Assembly (NCBI RefSeq): GCF_017357245.1
Contig: NZ_CP071612.1
Location: 2,235,001 to 2,299,000, forward strand
Length of the DNA stretch: 64,000 bases
Source of the DNA: Rhizobium bangladeshense
GTDB taxonomy: Bacteria; Pseudomonadota; Alphaproteobacteria; Rhizobiales; Rhizobiaceae
Reading direction: 5' to 3'
Translations under genes and position numbers: made by a program
Notes under the pieces: generated by a model
Seen by the model: the letters and a program-made list of their open reading frames with translations, nothing else
Databases searched by the model: none
What the model was told of the DNA's origin: nothing
In this document: one piece after another, positions 1 through 11,505 of the stretch
How the letters are laid out: each line of letters begins with the position of its first letter
How positions within the stretch are numbered: the first letter of the stretch is position 1

Positions 1-521
1 CCCGGCGCCAGCGCATCGGCGATCGTTGCGAGAATGCCGTGCGCCTCGCGCCGAAGTGCTGCCGGCGAGCGGCCAAGCGTCGGCAGGTCCGATGTCACCC
101 GCCCGGCAAGCGCCAGGAACGCGGCCTGAAGCGATGGAGGAGCATGCCGGGCCGCAGCAGTGGAGGCAGGCATTTCCGCTCCATTCCAGAGCAATGCCGC
201 CGTCTGCTCCAGCGTTGCCGTCTCGGCAAGATCAGCCACGTCATGGCCTCGATAAAAAAGGCGGCCGCCCGCGATGGTCGAGATCGCCGAGGAAAGAACG
301 GGATCGCCCCAGCGGATCGTCCCGGCGGCGACCGTTTCCGCCTTGCGACGGCCCGCATGGCGAACTGCAAGCCGCTGCACGTCGGCGGCGTGATAGAGGC
401 TGCGGCGCGGATCGGCGGGATCCGGCTTGGCACGGATGCGCCCTCGGCTGACATTGGCGTAGAGTGTCTGCGGTTTGGTCTTCAGCGCCTCCAGCGCTTC
501 CTCGGCCGTTAGCCACGACAT
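1..521 (-). CDS. Citrate synthase-like protein with N-terminal helix-turn-helix (C-terminus cut by window edge)
   Basis: Open frame from the ATG at 519-521 running leftward off the window with no stop, so about 173 N-terminal residues are visible. The first ~50 residues (starting MSWLTAEEALEALK, then LYANVSRGRIRAKPDP and YHAADVQRLA) resemble a MerR/excisionase-type DNA-binding helix-turn-helix. After about residue 70 the sequence turns into the start of a citrate synthase fold (ISTIAGGRLFYRGHDVADLAE, followed by a TAALLW-type segment). Such HTH-fused citrate synthase homologues are known in proteobacteria as a pair with a plain paralogue, and the divergent neighbour at 606 is exactly that. 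Whether it binds DNA, makes citrate, or both, cannot be read from this fragment. The overlapping shorter frames on either strand here are shadows. Confidence 0.8.
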   Translation of the reverse strand, partial: MSWLTAEEALEALKTKPQTLYANVSRGRIRAKPDPADPRRSLYHAADVQRLAVRHAGRRKAETVAAGTIRWGDPVLSSAISTIAGGRLFYRGHDVADLAETATLEQTAALLWNGAEMPASTAAARHAPPSLQAAFLALAGRVTSDLPTLGRSPAALRREAHGILATIADALAP

Positions 522-532
522 CACGTCCTCAC

Positions 533-563
533 ATTGATCAATTGCGTCAAGATTGACGTCAAT
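533..563. promoter_or_regulatory. Operator-like cluster of three dyads between divergent citrate synthase genes
   Basis: The 84-base divergent intergenic holds three successive TTG..CAA dyads: ATTGATCAAT (533-542), TTGCGTCAA (542-550) and the perfect 12-base palindrome ATTGACGTCAAT (552-563). This is what a shared operator for the two flanking genes would look like. The HTH-bearing left gene is the obvious candidate binder, which is inference. Confidence 0.45.
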
Positions 564-605
564 GAAACTAGGTCGGATCATCCTCGCCGTAAAGGAGAAA
601 ACATC

Positions 606-1694
606 ATGCAGAACGGCTTGGAAGACGTGATTGCCGCCGAAACGCAGCTTTCGGATGTCGATGGCGAAGCGGGGCGACTGATCATCCGCGGTGTATCGCT
701 GGATCATCTGGTGGCGGGCGGGACCTATGAGGGCGTGGCAGCCCTGCTGCTCGACGAATTGATGGAACGGAGCTTCGATGAAGCGCTATTGCGCACCTGG
801 CTGGCGGAAGCCCGAGCAAGGGTTTTCATCCATATCGTGGCCGCCGACGCCGCCTTGTTCGCCTTGCCGCCGGTCGATGCGATGCGGGCGCTGATCGCCA
901 GGCTGCCGGACGGTGAGGATTTCGACACCGCAATCGCCCTTCTGGCAGCCCCGGCGGTCTTCCTGCCGGCGATTCTCAGGCTGCAGCGCGGCGAAAAGCC
1001 GATCGCGCCCGACGCCTCGCTGTCGCAGGCGGCCGATATTCTGCGCATGCTGACCGGACGATTGCCGACCATAGAGCAGACGGCGGCGCTCGACACCTAT
1101 CTCGTGACGATATCAGACCACGGTCTCAACGCCTCGACTTTCGCATCTCGGGTCATCGCCTCGACGCAGGCCGGCCTTACCTCTTCGGTCCTGGCTGCAT
1201 TGAGCGCGCTGAAGGGACCGCTGCATGGCGGTGCGCCCGGTCCCGTCCTTGACATGCTGGATGCGGTGGCAACGCCGGAAAATGCCGGCAGATGGCTTGC
1301 CGACGCGCTCGATCGCGGCGAAAGGCTGATGGGCTTCGGTCACCGCATCTATCGCGTCCGCGACCCGCGCGCCGATGCGCTGAAAGGCACGCTGAAGCCT
1401 TTGATCGCGTCAGGCCAGGTCGACAGCGTCCGCGGCGAACTCGCCGAGGCCGTGGAAGCCGCTGCATTGGCGATCCTGAAGGCGCGCAAGCCGAACCGAC
1501 CGCTCGACGTCAATGTCGAATTCTATACAGCGCTGCTGCTCGAAGCGCTCGGCTTCCCGCGTCAGGCCTTCACCGGGGTCTTTGCAATCGGCCGTACGGT
1601 TGGATGGCTGGCGCATGCCCGGGAACAGGCTCTCGACGGCCGGCTGATCCGACCGCGGTCAGTCTATATCGGGCCCTTGCCGGCCGCTGCCTGA
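606..1694 (+). CDS. Citrate synthase / 2-methylcitrate synthase family protein
   Basis: 362 residues from the ATG at 606, which has AAAGGAGA just upstream. An upstream in-frame ATG at 534 would run through the operator dyads and has no ribosome site. The protein has the small-family citrate synthase layout. The first catalytic His is in PLHGGAPGP, the second in GFGHRIYRVRDPRAD, and the C-terminal region reads FAIGRTVGWLAHARE. The third catalytic position, normally Asp in NVDFY, is Glu (VNVEFY, codon 1518-1520), so activity may be altered. It probably condenses an acyl-CoA with oxaloacetate, or forms a mixed oligomer with the divergent HTH paralogue. It is unlikely to be the main TCA-cycle enzyme, which is longer (about 430 residues) in rhizobia. 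Confidence 0.88.
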   Translation: MQNGLEDVIAAETQLSDVDGEAGRLIIRGVSLDHLVAGGTYEGVAALLLDELMERSFDEALLRTWLAEARARVFIHIVAADAALFALPPVDAMRALIARLPDGEDFDTAIALLAAPAVFLPAILRLQRGEKPIAPDASLSQAADILRMLTGRLPTIEQTAALDTYLVTISDHGLNASTFASRVIASTQAGLTSSVLAALSALKGPLHGGAPGPVLDMLDAVATPENAGRWLADALDRGERLMGFGHRIYRVRDPRADALKGTLKPLIASGQVDSVRGELAEAVEAAALAILKARKPNRPLDVNVEFYTALLLEALGFPRQAFTGVFAIGRTVGWLAHAREQALDGRLIRPRSVYIGPLPAAA

Positions 1695-1751
1695 CAGTAG
1701 AATTGCGGATTGTCCAGACCGCGCAAACCGCCTGATCTGGCGCCGCATGCG

Positions 1752-4056
<2,305 letters not shown>

Positions 4057-4187
4057 GGGTCCAGTCCTGCCCGCCTGGAGGCGGACATAATTAAGAATTC
4101 TGGCGGCTCTTTACATGAGGCTCTCGCCTATTCCAAGCCCTTCGGCCCGGAATAAATAGACGTATGAACCGAGCAATGAACAATGCC

Positions 4188-4958
4188 TCAGGCGAGCAGC
4201 GCCTCATAGGCCCGGTAGATGGCGAGGAAGTCGGCGGCTTTCAAGCTCGCCCCGCCGATCAGCGCGCCGTCGACATTGGCGATGCCCATTAGTTCCCCGG
4301 CATTGGCGGGCTTTACCGAGCCGCCATAGAGAAGACGAATCTTGCGGCCTTCATCACCGAAGCGTGCCGCCATTTCGGAACGCATGAAGGCATGCGCCTT
4401 TTCCACGTCGCCTGATGTCGGCGTCACGCCGGTGCCGATCGCCCAGATCGGCTCGTAGGCGATGACCGTATTTTCGGCGGTCGCGCCGTCCGGAACCGAG
4501 GCGGAAAGCTGGCGCTTGATGACGTCGAGCGCCTGGCCGGCCCGTCGTTCGTCCGCCGTCTCGCCGATGCAGATGATCGCCGTCAGGCCGGCGGCAAAGG
4601 CAGCCTCCGCCTTGGCGCGCACCAGATGGTCCGTTTCGGCGTGATCGGTGCGGCGCTCGGAGTGACCGACGATCACATAGGTGCCGAAACTATCGGCGAT
4701 CATTTCGGCCGAGATATCGCCGGTGTGGGCGCCTGATGCTTTCTGGTGGCAATCCTGGGCGCCGATCGCAAGCGGGCTGTCGGTGCAGAGCGCAGTCGCC
4801 ACGTAGAGCAGCGTCGTCGGCGGGCAGATCAGCGCCTCGACCTTGCCGGCCAGCGGCGGACGAACGCCCTCGGCGATCGCCTTGATCTGATCCAGGGAGG
4901 CACGCGTGCCATTCATCTTCCAATTCCCCGCCACGAGCGGGCGCACGTCAGGTGTCAT
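4188..4958 (-). CDS. tpiA: Triose-phosphate isomerase
   Basis: 256 residues from the ATG at 4956-4958, the standard length. An ATG 54 bases upstream would add a non-conserved leader. It interconverts dihydroxyacetone phosphate and glyceraldehyde 3-phosphate in central carbon metabolism. Diagnostic sites are present: the catalytic Lys in NWKMNG, His in IVGHSERR, Glu in [11 protein letters not shown], and the phosphate-binding LLYGGSVKP near the C-terminus. It is one TIM barrel with no unusual features. secG lies downstream on the same strand, about 130 bases away. Confidence 0.97.
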   Translation of the reverse strand: MTPDVRPLVAGNWKMNGTRASLDQIKAIAEGVRPPLAGKVEALICPPTTLLYVATALCTDSPLAIGAQDCHQKASGAHTGDISAEMIADSFGTYVIVGHSERRTDHAETDHLVRAKAEAAFAAGLTAIICIGETADERRAGQALDVIKRQLSASVPDGATAENTVIAYEPIWAIGTGVTPTSGDVEKAHAFMRSEMAARFGDEGRKIRLLYGGSVKPANAGELMGIANVDGALIGGASLKAADFLAIYRAYEALLA

Positions 4959-5094
4959 GCCGGCCTTCCACAAACTGCTTATGCCTGCGGCCATATCAAA
5001 AGCTTGCGGCAAAGAAAAGCATCATGCCCTTGACGTTGAGGGAATCTCGTGGTCCCGCGCATATTTTCTTCCGAAAAGACACCGGCAGCGCGCT

Positions 5095-5994
5095 TCAGCC
5101 GGCGAGAATCCAGTTCAGGACCCCGCGCCAGTCGATCATCCGGATCGGCGTTCCGTGATTGCCGGTCTGAAACAGCGTGAAGCGCGTTGGATATTTTGCC
5201 TTGTGCAGGCTTTCGAATAGCGCCTGCTGGTCGGCAGCTGCATAGACCGGATCACGGCTGCCATGCGCGAACCAGAGCGGCAGTTTCGCCTTGTAGAACG
5301 CGCTTCTGGTGAAATCCGGATCGGTGACGCCGCTCATGATCAACATGCCCTTCAACCGATTGACGCTCGCCTCGTCACGCGCGATGCCCCAGCAGACCTG
5401 ACTGCCCATGGAGGCACACGACAGGATCACCGGCCGTTTGGGCGATTGCGCGCTGGCATAGCGGATGAGGCCCGCGATTGCGGCAACGCCGTTGCTGTCG
5501 AAGCTCCTGACCGTCGGCGAATAGTAGACGCCGCCATTGCCGGCGACGAGGTTCTTCAGCCGGTTGAAATTGCCGCCGAAGCTGTAATCATTGGCGCCGA
5601 GCCGGCGGTCGCCGTCACGGCCGTGGATGAAGATCACCGTGAAGGCGGCGTTCGCGGCCGGTCCCACCCTGGTGACATCGAGCCTTGTGCCGTCGAGGGA
5701 GAGGGTTTCGTCCGCCTGGGCTTTGCGGATGCCGAGCGCCACATATTTCTGCTGGACTCTTTTTTGCGGGATCTGGTCGCGGCCGTTGATATCGCGCATC
5801 TCGTCGTAATCGACGACCTCGAACGCGCCGTCGTCGGCCCTCTGCAGCACTGTCTGCTTCGAGAACAGATCGTCCTTGAAGGGCGCCAGCGCGTCAGCTG
5901 CCCGCGCCGGCCCGCCGGAAGACAGCAGGGCTGCGGTCAGCAAAAAGGCCGCAATTGTGGTGATAACGGTGCAATCACTTGTGGACATTCGCAT
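5095..5994 (-). CDS. Exported alpha/beta-hydrolase-like protein
   Basis: 299 residues if translation begins at the ATG at 5992-5994, which has AGGAA nine bases upstream. An in-frame ATG at 6054 would extend it by 20 residues. The N-terminus is a signal peptide (hydrophobic TTIAAFLLTAALL, cleavage likely after ARA), so it is periplasmic. The fold looks like an alpha/beta hydrolase: a strand ending FIHGRDGDR, a nucleophile-elbow-like CASMGS (Ser in place of the usual G-x-S-x-G context), an acid in HGSRDPVY and a final His in TGNHGTP. The substrate is unknown. A short-chain esterase or lipase is possible. It stands alone, divergent from parE. Confidence 0.75.
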   Translation of the reverse strand: MRMSTSDCTVITTIAAFLLTAALLSSGGPARAADALAPFKDDLFSKQTVLQRADDGAFEVVDYDEMRDINGRDQIPQKRVQQKYVALGIRKAQADETLSLDGTRLDVTRVGPAANAAFTVIFIHGRDGDRRLGANDYSFGGNFNRLKNLVAGNGGVYYSPTVRSFDSNGVAAIAGLIRYASAQSPKRPVILSCASMGSQVCWGIARDEASVNRLKGMLIMSGVTDPDFTRSAFYKAKLPLWFAHGSRDPVYAAADQQALFESLHKAKYPTRFTLFQTGNHGTPIRMIDWRGVLNWILAG

Positions 5995-6201
5995 GCGGAT
6001 GGTTTCCTGAAGCCTGCCGCCGCTTGCCATTCCGCGCCCGGCAACGCAAATCATGTGTCAAAGCCCGCCTAACCGGCGGTGTCGCGTATAGCGGTGCTTT
6101 CTGGCAGAATCTGCCTGATTCGCAAACGTGACATGAAATGCGGTGATTTTGGGTCCGCGGCGGATGCCCGCCCAAGACAGGATGAAGATCTGAACGGCTC
6201 C

Positions 6202-8271
6202 ATGGACGATAGCAACGACCTTTTTTCCGGACTGCCCCTTTCTGAAAAACGCGAGGAGGCCCCGAAGCCTGCGGCTGCGACCGAGCGTGTGCCGGCGGCT
6301 GCACCGCCCGTCTCTCCTCGTCCCGCCCCGGCCTCGAACGCGGATGATTACGGCGCCTCGTCGATCCGCGTTCTCGAGGGCCTCGAGCCGGTGCGCATGC
6401 GCCCAGGCATGTATATCGGCGGCACCGACGAAAAGGCGCTGCATCACCTCTTCGCCGAAGTCATCGACAACGCGATGGACGAGGCGGTCGCCGGACACGC
6501 CAATTTCATCGAAGTGTATCTCGATCTGCAGGGCTATCTGACCGTCACCGACAACGGCCGCGGCATTCCGGTCGAGAACCATCCGCAGGTGCCGGGCAAA
6601 TCGACGCTCGAAGTCATCATGACCAAGCTGCATGCCGGCGGCAAATTCGACGGCAAGGCCTACGAGACATCGGGCGGCCTGCACGGCGTCGGCGTTTCGG
6701 TCGTCAACGCCCTCTCCGACTTCCTCGAGGTCGAGGTGGCGCGTAACCGCAAACTCTATCGCCAGCGTTTCTCCCGCGGCCTGCCGCAGGGCGGGCTCGA
6801 GGAACTTGGCGACGTCCACAATCGCCGTGGCACGCGCGTGCGCTTCCATCCCGATCCCCAGATATTTGGGGAGCACATGAAGTTCGATGCCGCCCGTGTC
6901 TTTCGCATGGCGCGCTCCAAGGCCTACCTCTTCGGCGGCGTCGAGATCCGCTGGAGCTGCGAGCCGGGCGTACTGCCCGAAGGGTCGGAGGTGCCTGACA
7001 AAGCCACCTTCCATTTCCCCGGCGGCCTCAAGGATTATCTCCAGGCGACGATGGGCAAGGAATTCACCGTCACCCGCGAGATCTTCGCCGGCAAGACCGA
7101 GAAGGCCAGCGGCCACGGTTCGATGGAATGGGCGATTACCTGGTACGGCGGCGACCCGCAGGTGCATTCCTATTGCAACACTATCCCGACCCCTGAAGGC
7201 GGCACGCATGAGGCCGGCCTGCGCATCGCGCTGACCAAGGGCCTGAAGGCTTATGCGGAATTGACGCAGAACAAGCGCGCCGCGCAGATCACCACCGAAG
7301 ACGTGATGATCTCGGCGGTCGGCATGCTGTCGGTCTTCATCCGCGAGCCGGAATTCGTCGGCCAGACCAAGGATAAGCTTGCGACCGTCGAGGCCCAGCG
7401 TATCGTCGAGAACGCGTTGCGCGATCCCTTCGACCACTATCTCGCCGACAATCCGAACGAAGCCGCCAAACTGCTCGACTGGGTGATCGAGCGCGCCGAA
7501 GAGCGCCTGCGTCGCCGCAAGGAAAAGGAAGTCAACCGCAAGACGGCAGTGCGCAAGCTGCGCCTGCCGGGCAAGCTCGCCGATTGCTCGCAGAACACCG
7601 CCGAAGGCGCCGAACTCTTCATCGTCGAGGGTGATTCGGCAGGCGGTTCGGCCAAGCAGGCGCGTAACCGTGCCAACCAGGCGATCCTTCCACTGCGCGG
7701 CAAGATCTTGAACGTCGCCAGCGCCGGCCGTGAAAAGTTCGGCGCCAACCAGCAGCTCGCCGATCTCATCCAGGCGCTCGGTTGCGGCACACGCTCGAAA
7801 TACCGTCAGGAAGATCTGCGTTACGAGCGCATCATCGTCATGACCGATGCCGATGTCGACGGCGCCCACATTGCCTCGCTGCTCATCACCTTCTTCTATC
7901 AGGAAATGCCGGAACTGGTGCGCGGCGGCCATCTCTTCCTCGCCGTGCCGCCGCTTTACAAGATCACCCAGGGGGCGAAATCCGCCTATGCTCGCGACGA
8001 CAACCATCGCGCCGAGCTGATGCAGACGGAATTCAAAGGCAAGGCCAAGGTGGAGATCAGCCGCTTCAAAGGACTCGGCGAAATGATGCCCGCCCAGCTC
8101 AAGGAAACCACCATGGATCCGGCCAAGCGCACTCTGCTCAGGGTGTTGATAGACGAGGTGGATTTCGAGGGCACCCGCAGCGCCGTCGACGATCTGATGG
8201 GCACCAAACCCGAGGCCCGCTTCCGCTTCATCCAGGAGCGTGCGGCCTTCGCCGAAAACCTTGATATCTGA
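6202..8271 (+). CDS. parE: DNA topoisomerase IV subunit B
   Basis: 689 residues from the ATG at 6202. An upstream in-frame ATG at 6079 is possible but would add an unconserved segment. ParE is the ATPase subunit of topoisomerase IV, which decatenates daughter chromosomes together with ParC (not in this window). The GHKL ATPase sites are visible (EVIDNAMDEA, DNGRGIP, GLHGVG). The TOPRIM domain has EGDSAGG and DADVDGAHI, and the C-terminus has the GLGEMMP motif. The N-terminal ~50 residues are a low-complexity Pro/Ala extension ahead of SSIRVLEGLEPVRMRPGMYIG. It is distinguished from GyrB by its length and by lacking the long GyrB insertion after TOPRIM. Confidence 0.95.
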   Translation: MDDSNDLFSGLPLSEKREEAPKPAAATERVPAAAPPVSPRPAPASNADDYGASSIRVLEGLEPVRMRPGMYIGGTDEKALHHLFAEVIDNAMDEAVAGHANFIEVYLDLQGYLTVTDNGRGIPVENHPQVPGKSTLEVIMTKLHAGGKFDGKAYETSGGLHGVGVSVVNALSDFLEVEVARNRKLYRQRFSRGLPQGGLEELGDVHNRRGTRVRFHPDPQIFGEHMKFDAARVFRMARSKAYLFGGVEIRWSCEPGVLPEGSEVPDKATFHFPGGLKDYLQATMGKEFTVTREIFAGKTEKASGHGSMEWAITWYGGDPQVHSYCNTIPTPEGGTHEAGLRIALTKGLKAYAELTQNKRAAQITTEDVMISAVGMLSVFIREPEFVGQTKDKLATVEAQRIVENALRDPFDHYLADNPNEAAKLLDWVIERAEERLRRRKEKEVNRKTAVRKLRLPGKLADCSQNTAEGAELFIVEGDSAGGSAKQARNRANQAILPLRGKILNVASAGREKFGANQQLADLIQALGCGTRSKYRQEDLRYERIIVMTDADVDGAHIASLLITFFYQEMPELVRGGHLFLAVPPLYKITQGAKSAYARDDNHRAELMQTEFKGKAKVEISRFKGLGEMMPAQLKETTMDPAKRTLLRVLIDEVDFEGTRSAVDDLMGTKPEARFRFIQERAAFAENLDI

Positions 8272-8283
8272 ACAAGTCTCAGC

Positions 8284-8319
8284 CGCGCCGAACGATTGGA
8301 TCGCTCGGCGCGCCCCTTT
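8284..8319 (+). terminator. Terminator-like hairpin after parE
   Basis: CGCGCCGA (8284-8291) pairs with TCGGCGCG (8305-8312), and inside it CGAT pairs with ATCG around a TGG loop, giving a long stem followed by CCCCTTT. It starts 12 bases past the parE stop. Confidence 0.6.
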
Positions 8320-8461
8320 AGCATCTGCGATTTCACGGAACTGACGAAGAACCGTAACAACTCCGTCAAATAAGCGGCGCATGAAGCGGACTGCGCGCGA
8401 CTTCCCCAGGGGATGGCGCCTAGCCGTTTCGAGCCGTTTTCAACCCTTGCCGGATTTTGCC

Positions 8462-9589
8462 ATGACCAAGCGTTTTGCCGCGACTGCCGCTTTCGTTCTC
8501 CTGTCCAGCACCGTCACCGTCAGCGCCACCGACATCGGCGCCACCTTCACGAGCGCCTGCCCTTTCGGCGACTGCGCCGCTGGCATTTCGCTCTCCTACC
8601 TCGGTGAATTCGTCATACCCTCAGGCCAAATGGAACACGGCGTCGAGTTCGGCGGCATTTCAGGCCTTGATTTCGATGCCGCCACCGGCCACTACATCGC
8701 CATCAGCGACGACCGTTCGGACACTGCCCGCTTCTATGAACTCGACATCGATGTCGATGCGTCGGGCCTCAAGGGCGTTTCCGTCGTCAAGCACGTGACG
8801 CTGAAGGACAAGAACGCTGAGCCGTTCGCCGCCAAGACCGTCGACCCGGAATCGATCCGCCTCGGCAAGGACGGCATCTATTGGGGCAGCGAAGGCGACG
8901 CCAAGGTGTTGCTGCCGCCCTTTATCCGCGTCACTGCGCCGGACGGTTCGTTCGTGCGCGAATTCCCGTTGCCGGAGGGCTTTGCCCCAACAGCCGACAA
9001 GTTGACCGGCATCCGCGACAACCTCGCTTTCGAGGATCTCGCCGTTGCAGGCGACGTATTCGTCGGCGTCGAAGCCGCCCTCTACCAGGATGGCCCGAAG
9101 CCGTCGCTGACGACGGGCAGCCTTTCGCGGATCGTCCGTTTTGACGGGAAAACCGGCGAGCCGAAGGCACAGTATGTCTATCCGGTCTCGCCGATCCCGC
9201 AGGCCGCCGCCACGGCCGCCGCCGGCAATGACAACGGCATGTCGGAAATGCTCGCTCTCGATGATCACCGCTTGCTCGCCGTCGAGCGCAGCTATGCCGA
9301 AGGCTTCGGCAATAACATCAAGATCATGATGATGGATCTCGCTGGCGCGAGCGACATATCCGCCACCCCATCACTCGCCAAGAACGATCAGCGCGTTGTG
9401 CCTGCCCGCAAGAGCCAGCTTCTCGACCTCAGAGCAATCGGCCTCGTCCCCGACAATATCGAGGCCATGTCGCTCGGAAAGGCCAAGGACGGTACCGACG
9501 TCCTCATCCTAGGCTCCGACAATAATTTCTCGACCAGCCAGAAAACGCAATTCTACGCCTTCAAGGTTCTCCGCCGCCCGCAGCAGTAA
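8462..9589 (+). CDS. Exported esterase-like/phytase-like family protein
   Basis: 375 residues from the ATG at 8462, which opens a clear signal peptide (MTKRFAATAAFVLLSSTVTV, cleavage near SAT). The mature part resembles the 'esterase-like activity of phytase' family (PF13449), a beta-propeller-type periplasmic protein: GGISGLDFDAATGHYIAISD near the start, a central DPESIRL, and LLAVERSYAEG and NIEAMSLGK toward the end. These are the conserved blade motifs of that family. Enzymatic activity of most members is unproven, so the name describes the domain only. An earlier in-frame ATG at 8381 lacks a ribosome site. Confidence 0.8.
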   Translation: MTKRFAATAAFVLLSSTVTVSATDIGATFTSACPFGDCAAGISLSYLGEFVIPSGQMEHGVEFGGISGLDFDAATGHYIAISDDRSDTARFYELDIDVDASGLKGVSVVKHVTLKDKNAEPFAAKTVDPESIRLGKDGIYWGSEGDAKVLLPPFIRVTAPDGSFVREFPLPEGFAPTADKLTGIRDNLAFEDLAVAGDVFVGVEAALYQDGPKPSLTTGSLSRIVRFDGKTGEPKAQYVYPVSPIPQAAATAAAGNDNGMSEMLALDDHRLLAVERSYAEGFGNNIKIMMMDLAGASDISATPSLAKNDQRVVPARKSQLLDLRAIGLVPDNIEAMSLGKAKDGTDVLILGSDNNFSTSQKTQFYAFKVLRRPQQ

Positions 9590-9705
9590 GACTGTCATGC
9601 CCGACGGACGAACAGTTATGCTTATTATCAGCTTTCATGGTGCGGACCTTGAAACCGCCGGGTTCATGGCCCATAACCAGAGCACAAGAATAAGAAGAGG
9701 CGCGC

Positions 9706-10908
9706 GTGGGTGTGTTTGACCGTCAGAAAACCAATCATGAGCCGCGATGGCTTGGGTCCTCGGCGCCGACACGCACGCCGCTGATTCCGTCCATTTCAGC
9801 GGCGCGCTGGCTGCTGGTGCTGATTGTCGCCGCCGGAGTCTATTTCTTCTACGGCTTTCTGGTCCCGGTGCTTGCGGCGCTGGTCATCGGCTTTGCGAGC
9901 TGGCCACTCTATCGCAAGCTTCTGGCCCGCGTCGGCGGCAATACGACGATCGCTGCGACGATCGCTATCGTCATGATCGTCACCTTTCTGGTCATTCCGA
10001 TCGGGCTTGCCGTCACCTATACGACGGGCGAGGTACGCACTTGGCTTGCCTGGGCGATTCACGCCAACCGTGCCGGCGCTTCGACGCCCGACTGGATTGG
10101 CGCGCTGCCTTTTGCAGGCCCCTATCTCGATGACCTCTGGACGAAATATATCGGCAGTCCCGGTGCTCTCGGCGAGCTCATCCAGGCGGTCAGTGGCGCT
10201 CACATCGGCAATATTTATCGCGCCGTCCTGGCAGCCGGCGGCGGTGCTTTCCACCTTCTCCTGACGCTGCTCTTCATGCTGATCGCGCTGTTCTTCGTCT
10301 ATCGCGACGGCTTCTCCTTCTCCAAGCAGATCGACATGCTTGGCGAGCGCATCCTGCCGAACCGCTGGGAGCGCATTTCACGCGTCGTCCCTGCAACGAT
10401 CAGCTCCACCGTCATGGGCATGACGCTGATTGCGATCGGCGAAGGCATTGTGCTTGGTGTGGCTTATTGGATCGCCGGCGTGCCGTCGCCGGTGACGCTC
10501 GGTGTGCTCACCGGCGTGATGGCGCTGATACCGGGTGGTGCGCCGCTCTCCTTCACGCTGGTTTCCATCTATCTCCTGGCGAGCGGCTCGCATGTCGCCG
10601 GCATCGCCCTTTTCGTCTGGGGCACCGTTGAGCTCTTCATCGTCGACAAGACGCTGCGGCCAAAGCTTGTCGGCGGCCCGATCAAACTGCCCTTCCTGCC
10701 GACTTTTTTCGGTCTTGTCGGCGGCGTCAAGACGATGGGCTTTCTCGGCCTCTTCATCGGTCCGGTGCTGATGGCGCTGATCGTCGCCATCTGGCGCGAA
10801 TGGATCCACGAGGCCCAAAGCGCCGAGAGCAGCGAAAGTGTGCCGCAGATCATCATCGACGAGCAGGCACCGCCGTCCAAGCCGATCCCCCGCGCCGCCG
10901 AAGGCTGA
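9706..10908 (+). CDS. AI-2E family (PerM-type) transporter
   Basis: 400 residues from a GTG at 9706 with AAGAAGAGG just upstream. It is a polytopic inner-membrane protein with about eight hydrophobic segments. Helix pairs occur near the N-terminus (WLLVLIVAAGVYFFYGFLVP), a hydrophilic loop lies around residues 110-170, and the C-terminal half has the family hallmark GVLTGVMALIPGG and later FFGLVGGVKTMGFLGLFIGP. The family (PF01594) includes AI-2 exporter TqsA and Na+/H+ antiporter-like members, so the substrate cannot be assigned. The C-terminal ~40 residues are hydrophilic. Confidence 0.88.
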   Translation: MGVFDRQKTNHEPRWLGSSAPTRTPLIPSISAARWLLVLIVAAGVYFFYGFLVPVLAALVIGFASWPLYRKLLARVGGNTTIAATIAIVMIVTFLVIPIGLAVTYTTGEVRTWLAWAIHANRAGASTPDWIGALPFAGPYLDDLWTKYIGSPGALGELIQAVSGAHIGNIYRAVLAAGGGAFHLLLTLLFMLIALFFVYRDGFSFSKQIDMLGERILPNRWERISRVVPATISSTVMGMTLIAIGEGIVLGVAYWIAGVPSPVTLGVLTGVMALIPGGAPLSFTLVSIYLLASGSHVAGIALFVWGTVELFIVDKTLRPKLVGGPIKLPFLPTFFGLVGGVKTMGFLGLFIGPVLMALIVAIWREWIHEAQSAESSESVPQIIIDEQAPPSKPIPRAAEG

Positions 10909-10916
10909 AACTGCCG

Positions 10917-11375
10917 CTATCCCAGCTGCTTTTCCATGAACAGGCTGAGCGGATCCGGCAGATAGGTGCCGAAAGCCTCGATCTCCTGATATCCGTATTT
11001 GCGGTAGAGGGCGATCGCCTCGGGCTGGTAAATGCCAGTCTCGAGCCGGATCGCCGTCAACCGCTTTTCCCTCGCGATCGCCTCCAGCGCAATCATGAGC
11101 CCGCTGGCGATCCTTAATCCCCTGGCCTGCTGGTCCACGAACATGCGCTTGATCTCCGCCGTTCCGTCGCCGGCCTCGACCAGCGCGCAGCATCCGACAA
11201 TCGCTCCCTCATTGCGGGCGACGAAGAAGCTTACCGACGGTTTCTCCAGCGAGGAGAGGTCGACCAGGTGGTTGCTCTCCGCCGGATAGAGCGACCCTGC
11301 ATAGGCGTCGGAAAGATCGAGAAGGCGGATGACGCCTTCCTGGCGCGGCGGCTCCTGGGCGATAGTGACGGACAT
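10917..11375 (-). CDS. GNAT family N-acetyltransferase
   Basis: 152 residues from the ATG at 11373-11375. An upstream ATG at 11405 would add ten residues. It has GNAT fold features: a central strand FVARNEGAIVGCCALVEAGDGTAEIKRMF, the acetyl-CoA pyrophosphate-binding V(D)QQARGLRIASGLM in place of the usual Q/RxxGxG/A loop, and the C-terminal LYRKYGYQEIEAFG. The acceptor substrate is unknown. It is convergent with the AI-2E gene, with stops nine bases apart, and divergent from the small ORF at 11506. Confidence 0.85.
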   Translation of the reverse strand: MSVTIAQEPPRQEGVIRLLDLSDAYAGSLYPAESNHLVDLSSLEKPSVSFFVARNEGAIVGCCALVEAGDGTAEIKRMFVDQQARGLRIASGLMIALEAIAREKRLTAIRLETGIYQPEAIALYRKYGYQEIEAFGTYLPDPLSLFMEKQLG

Positions 11376-11505
11376 AGTGGTTTCCAGTGTTTGCGGGAGG
11401 CGCAAATTTTTGCTGACATGCCGAAGAGTTAGGGCCTTCGCCTTCTTTCGGTTGGAATTGCGCCGTCTAAGGCGATCTCACGTTCAATAGCTTAGGAGTC
11501 AGAAT

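Noticed and set aside
6058..8382. Very long open frame antisense to parE
   Set aside because: It mirrors the third-position GC pattern of parE, has no conserved domain of its own and no start context. Such frames are common opposite high-GC genes.
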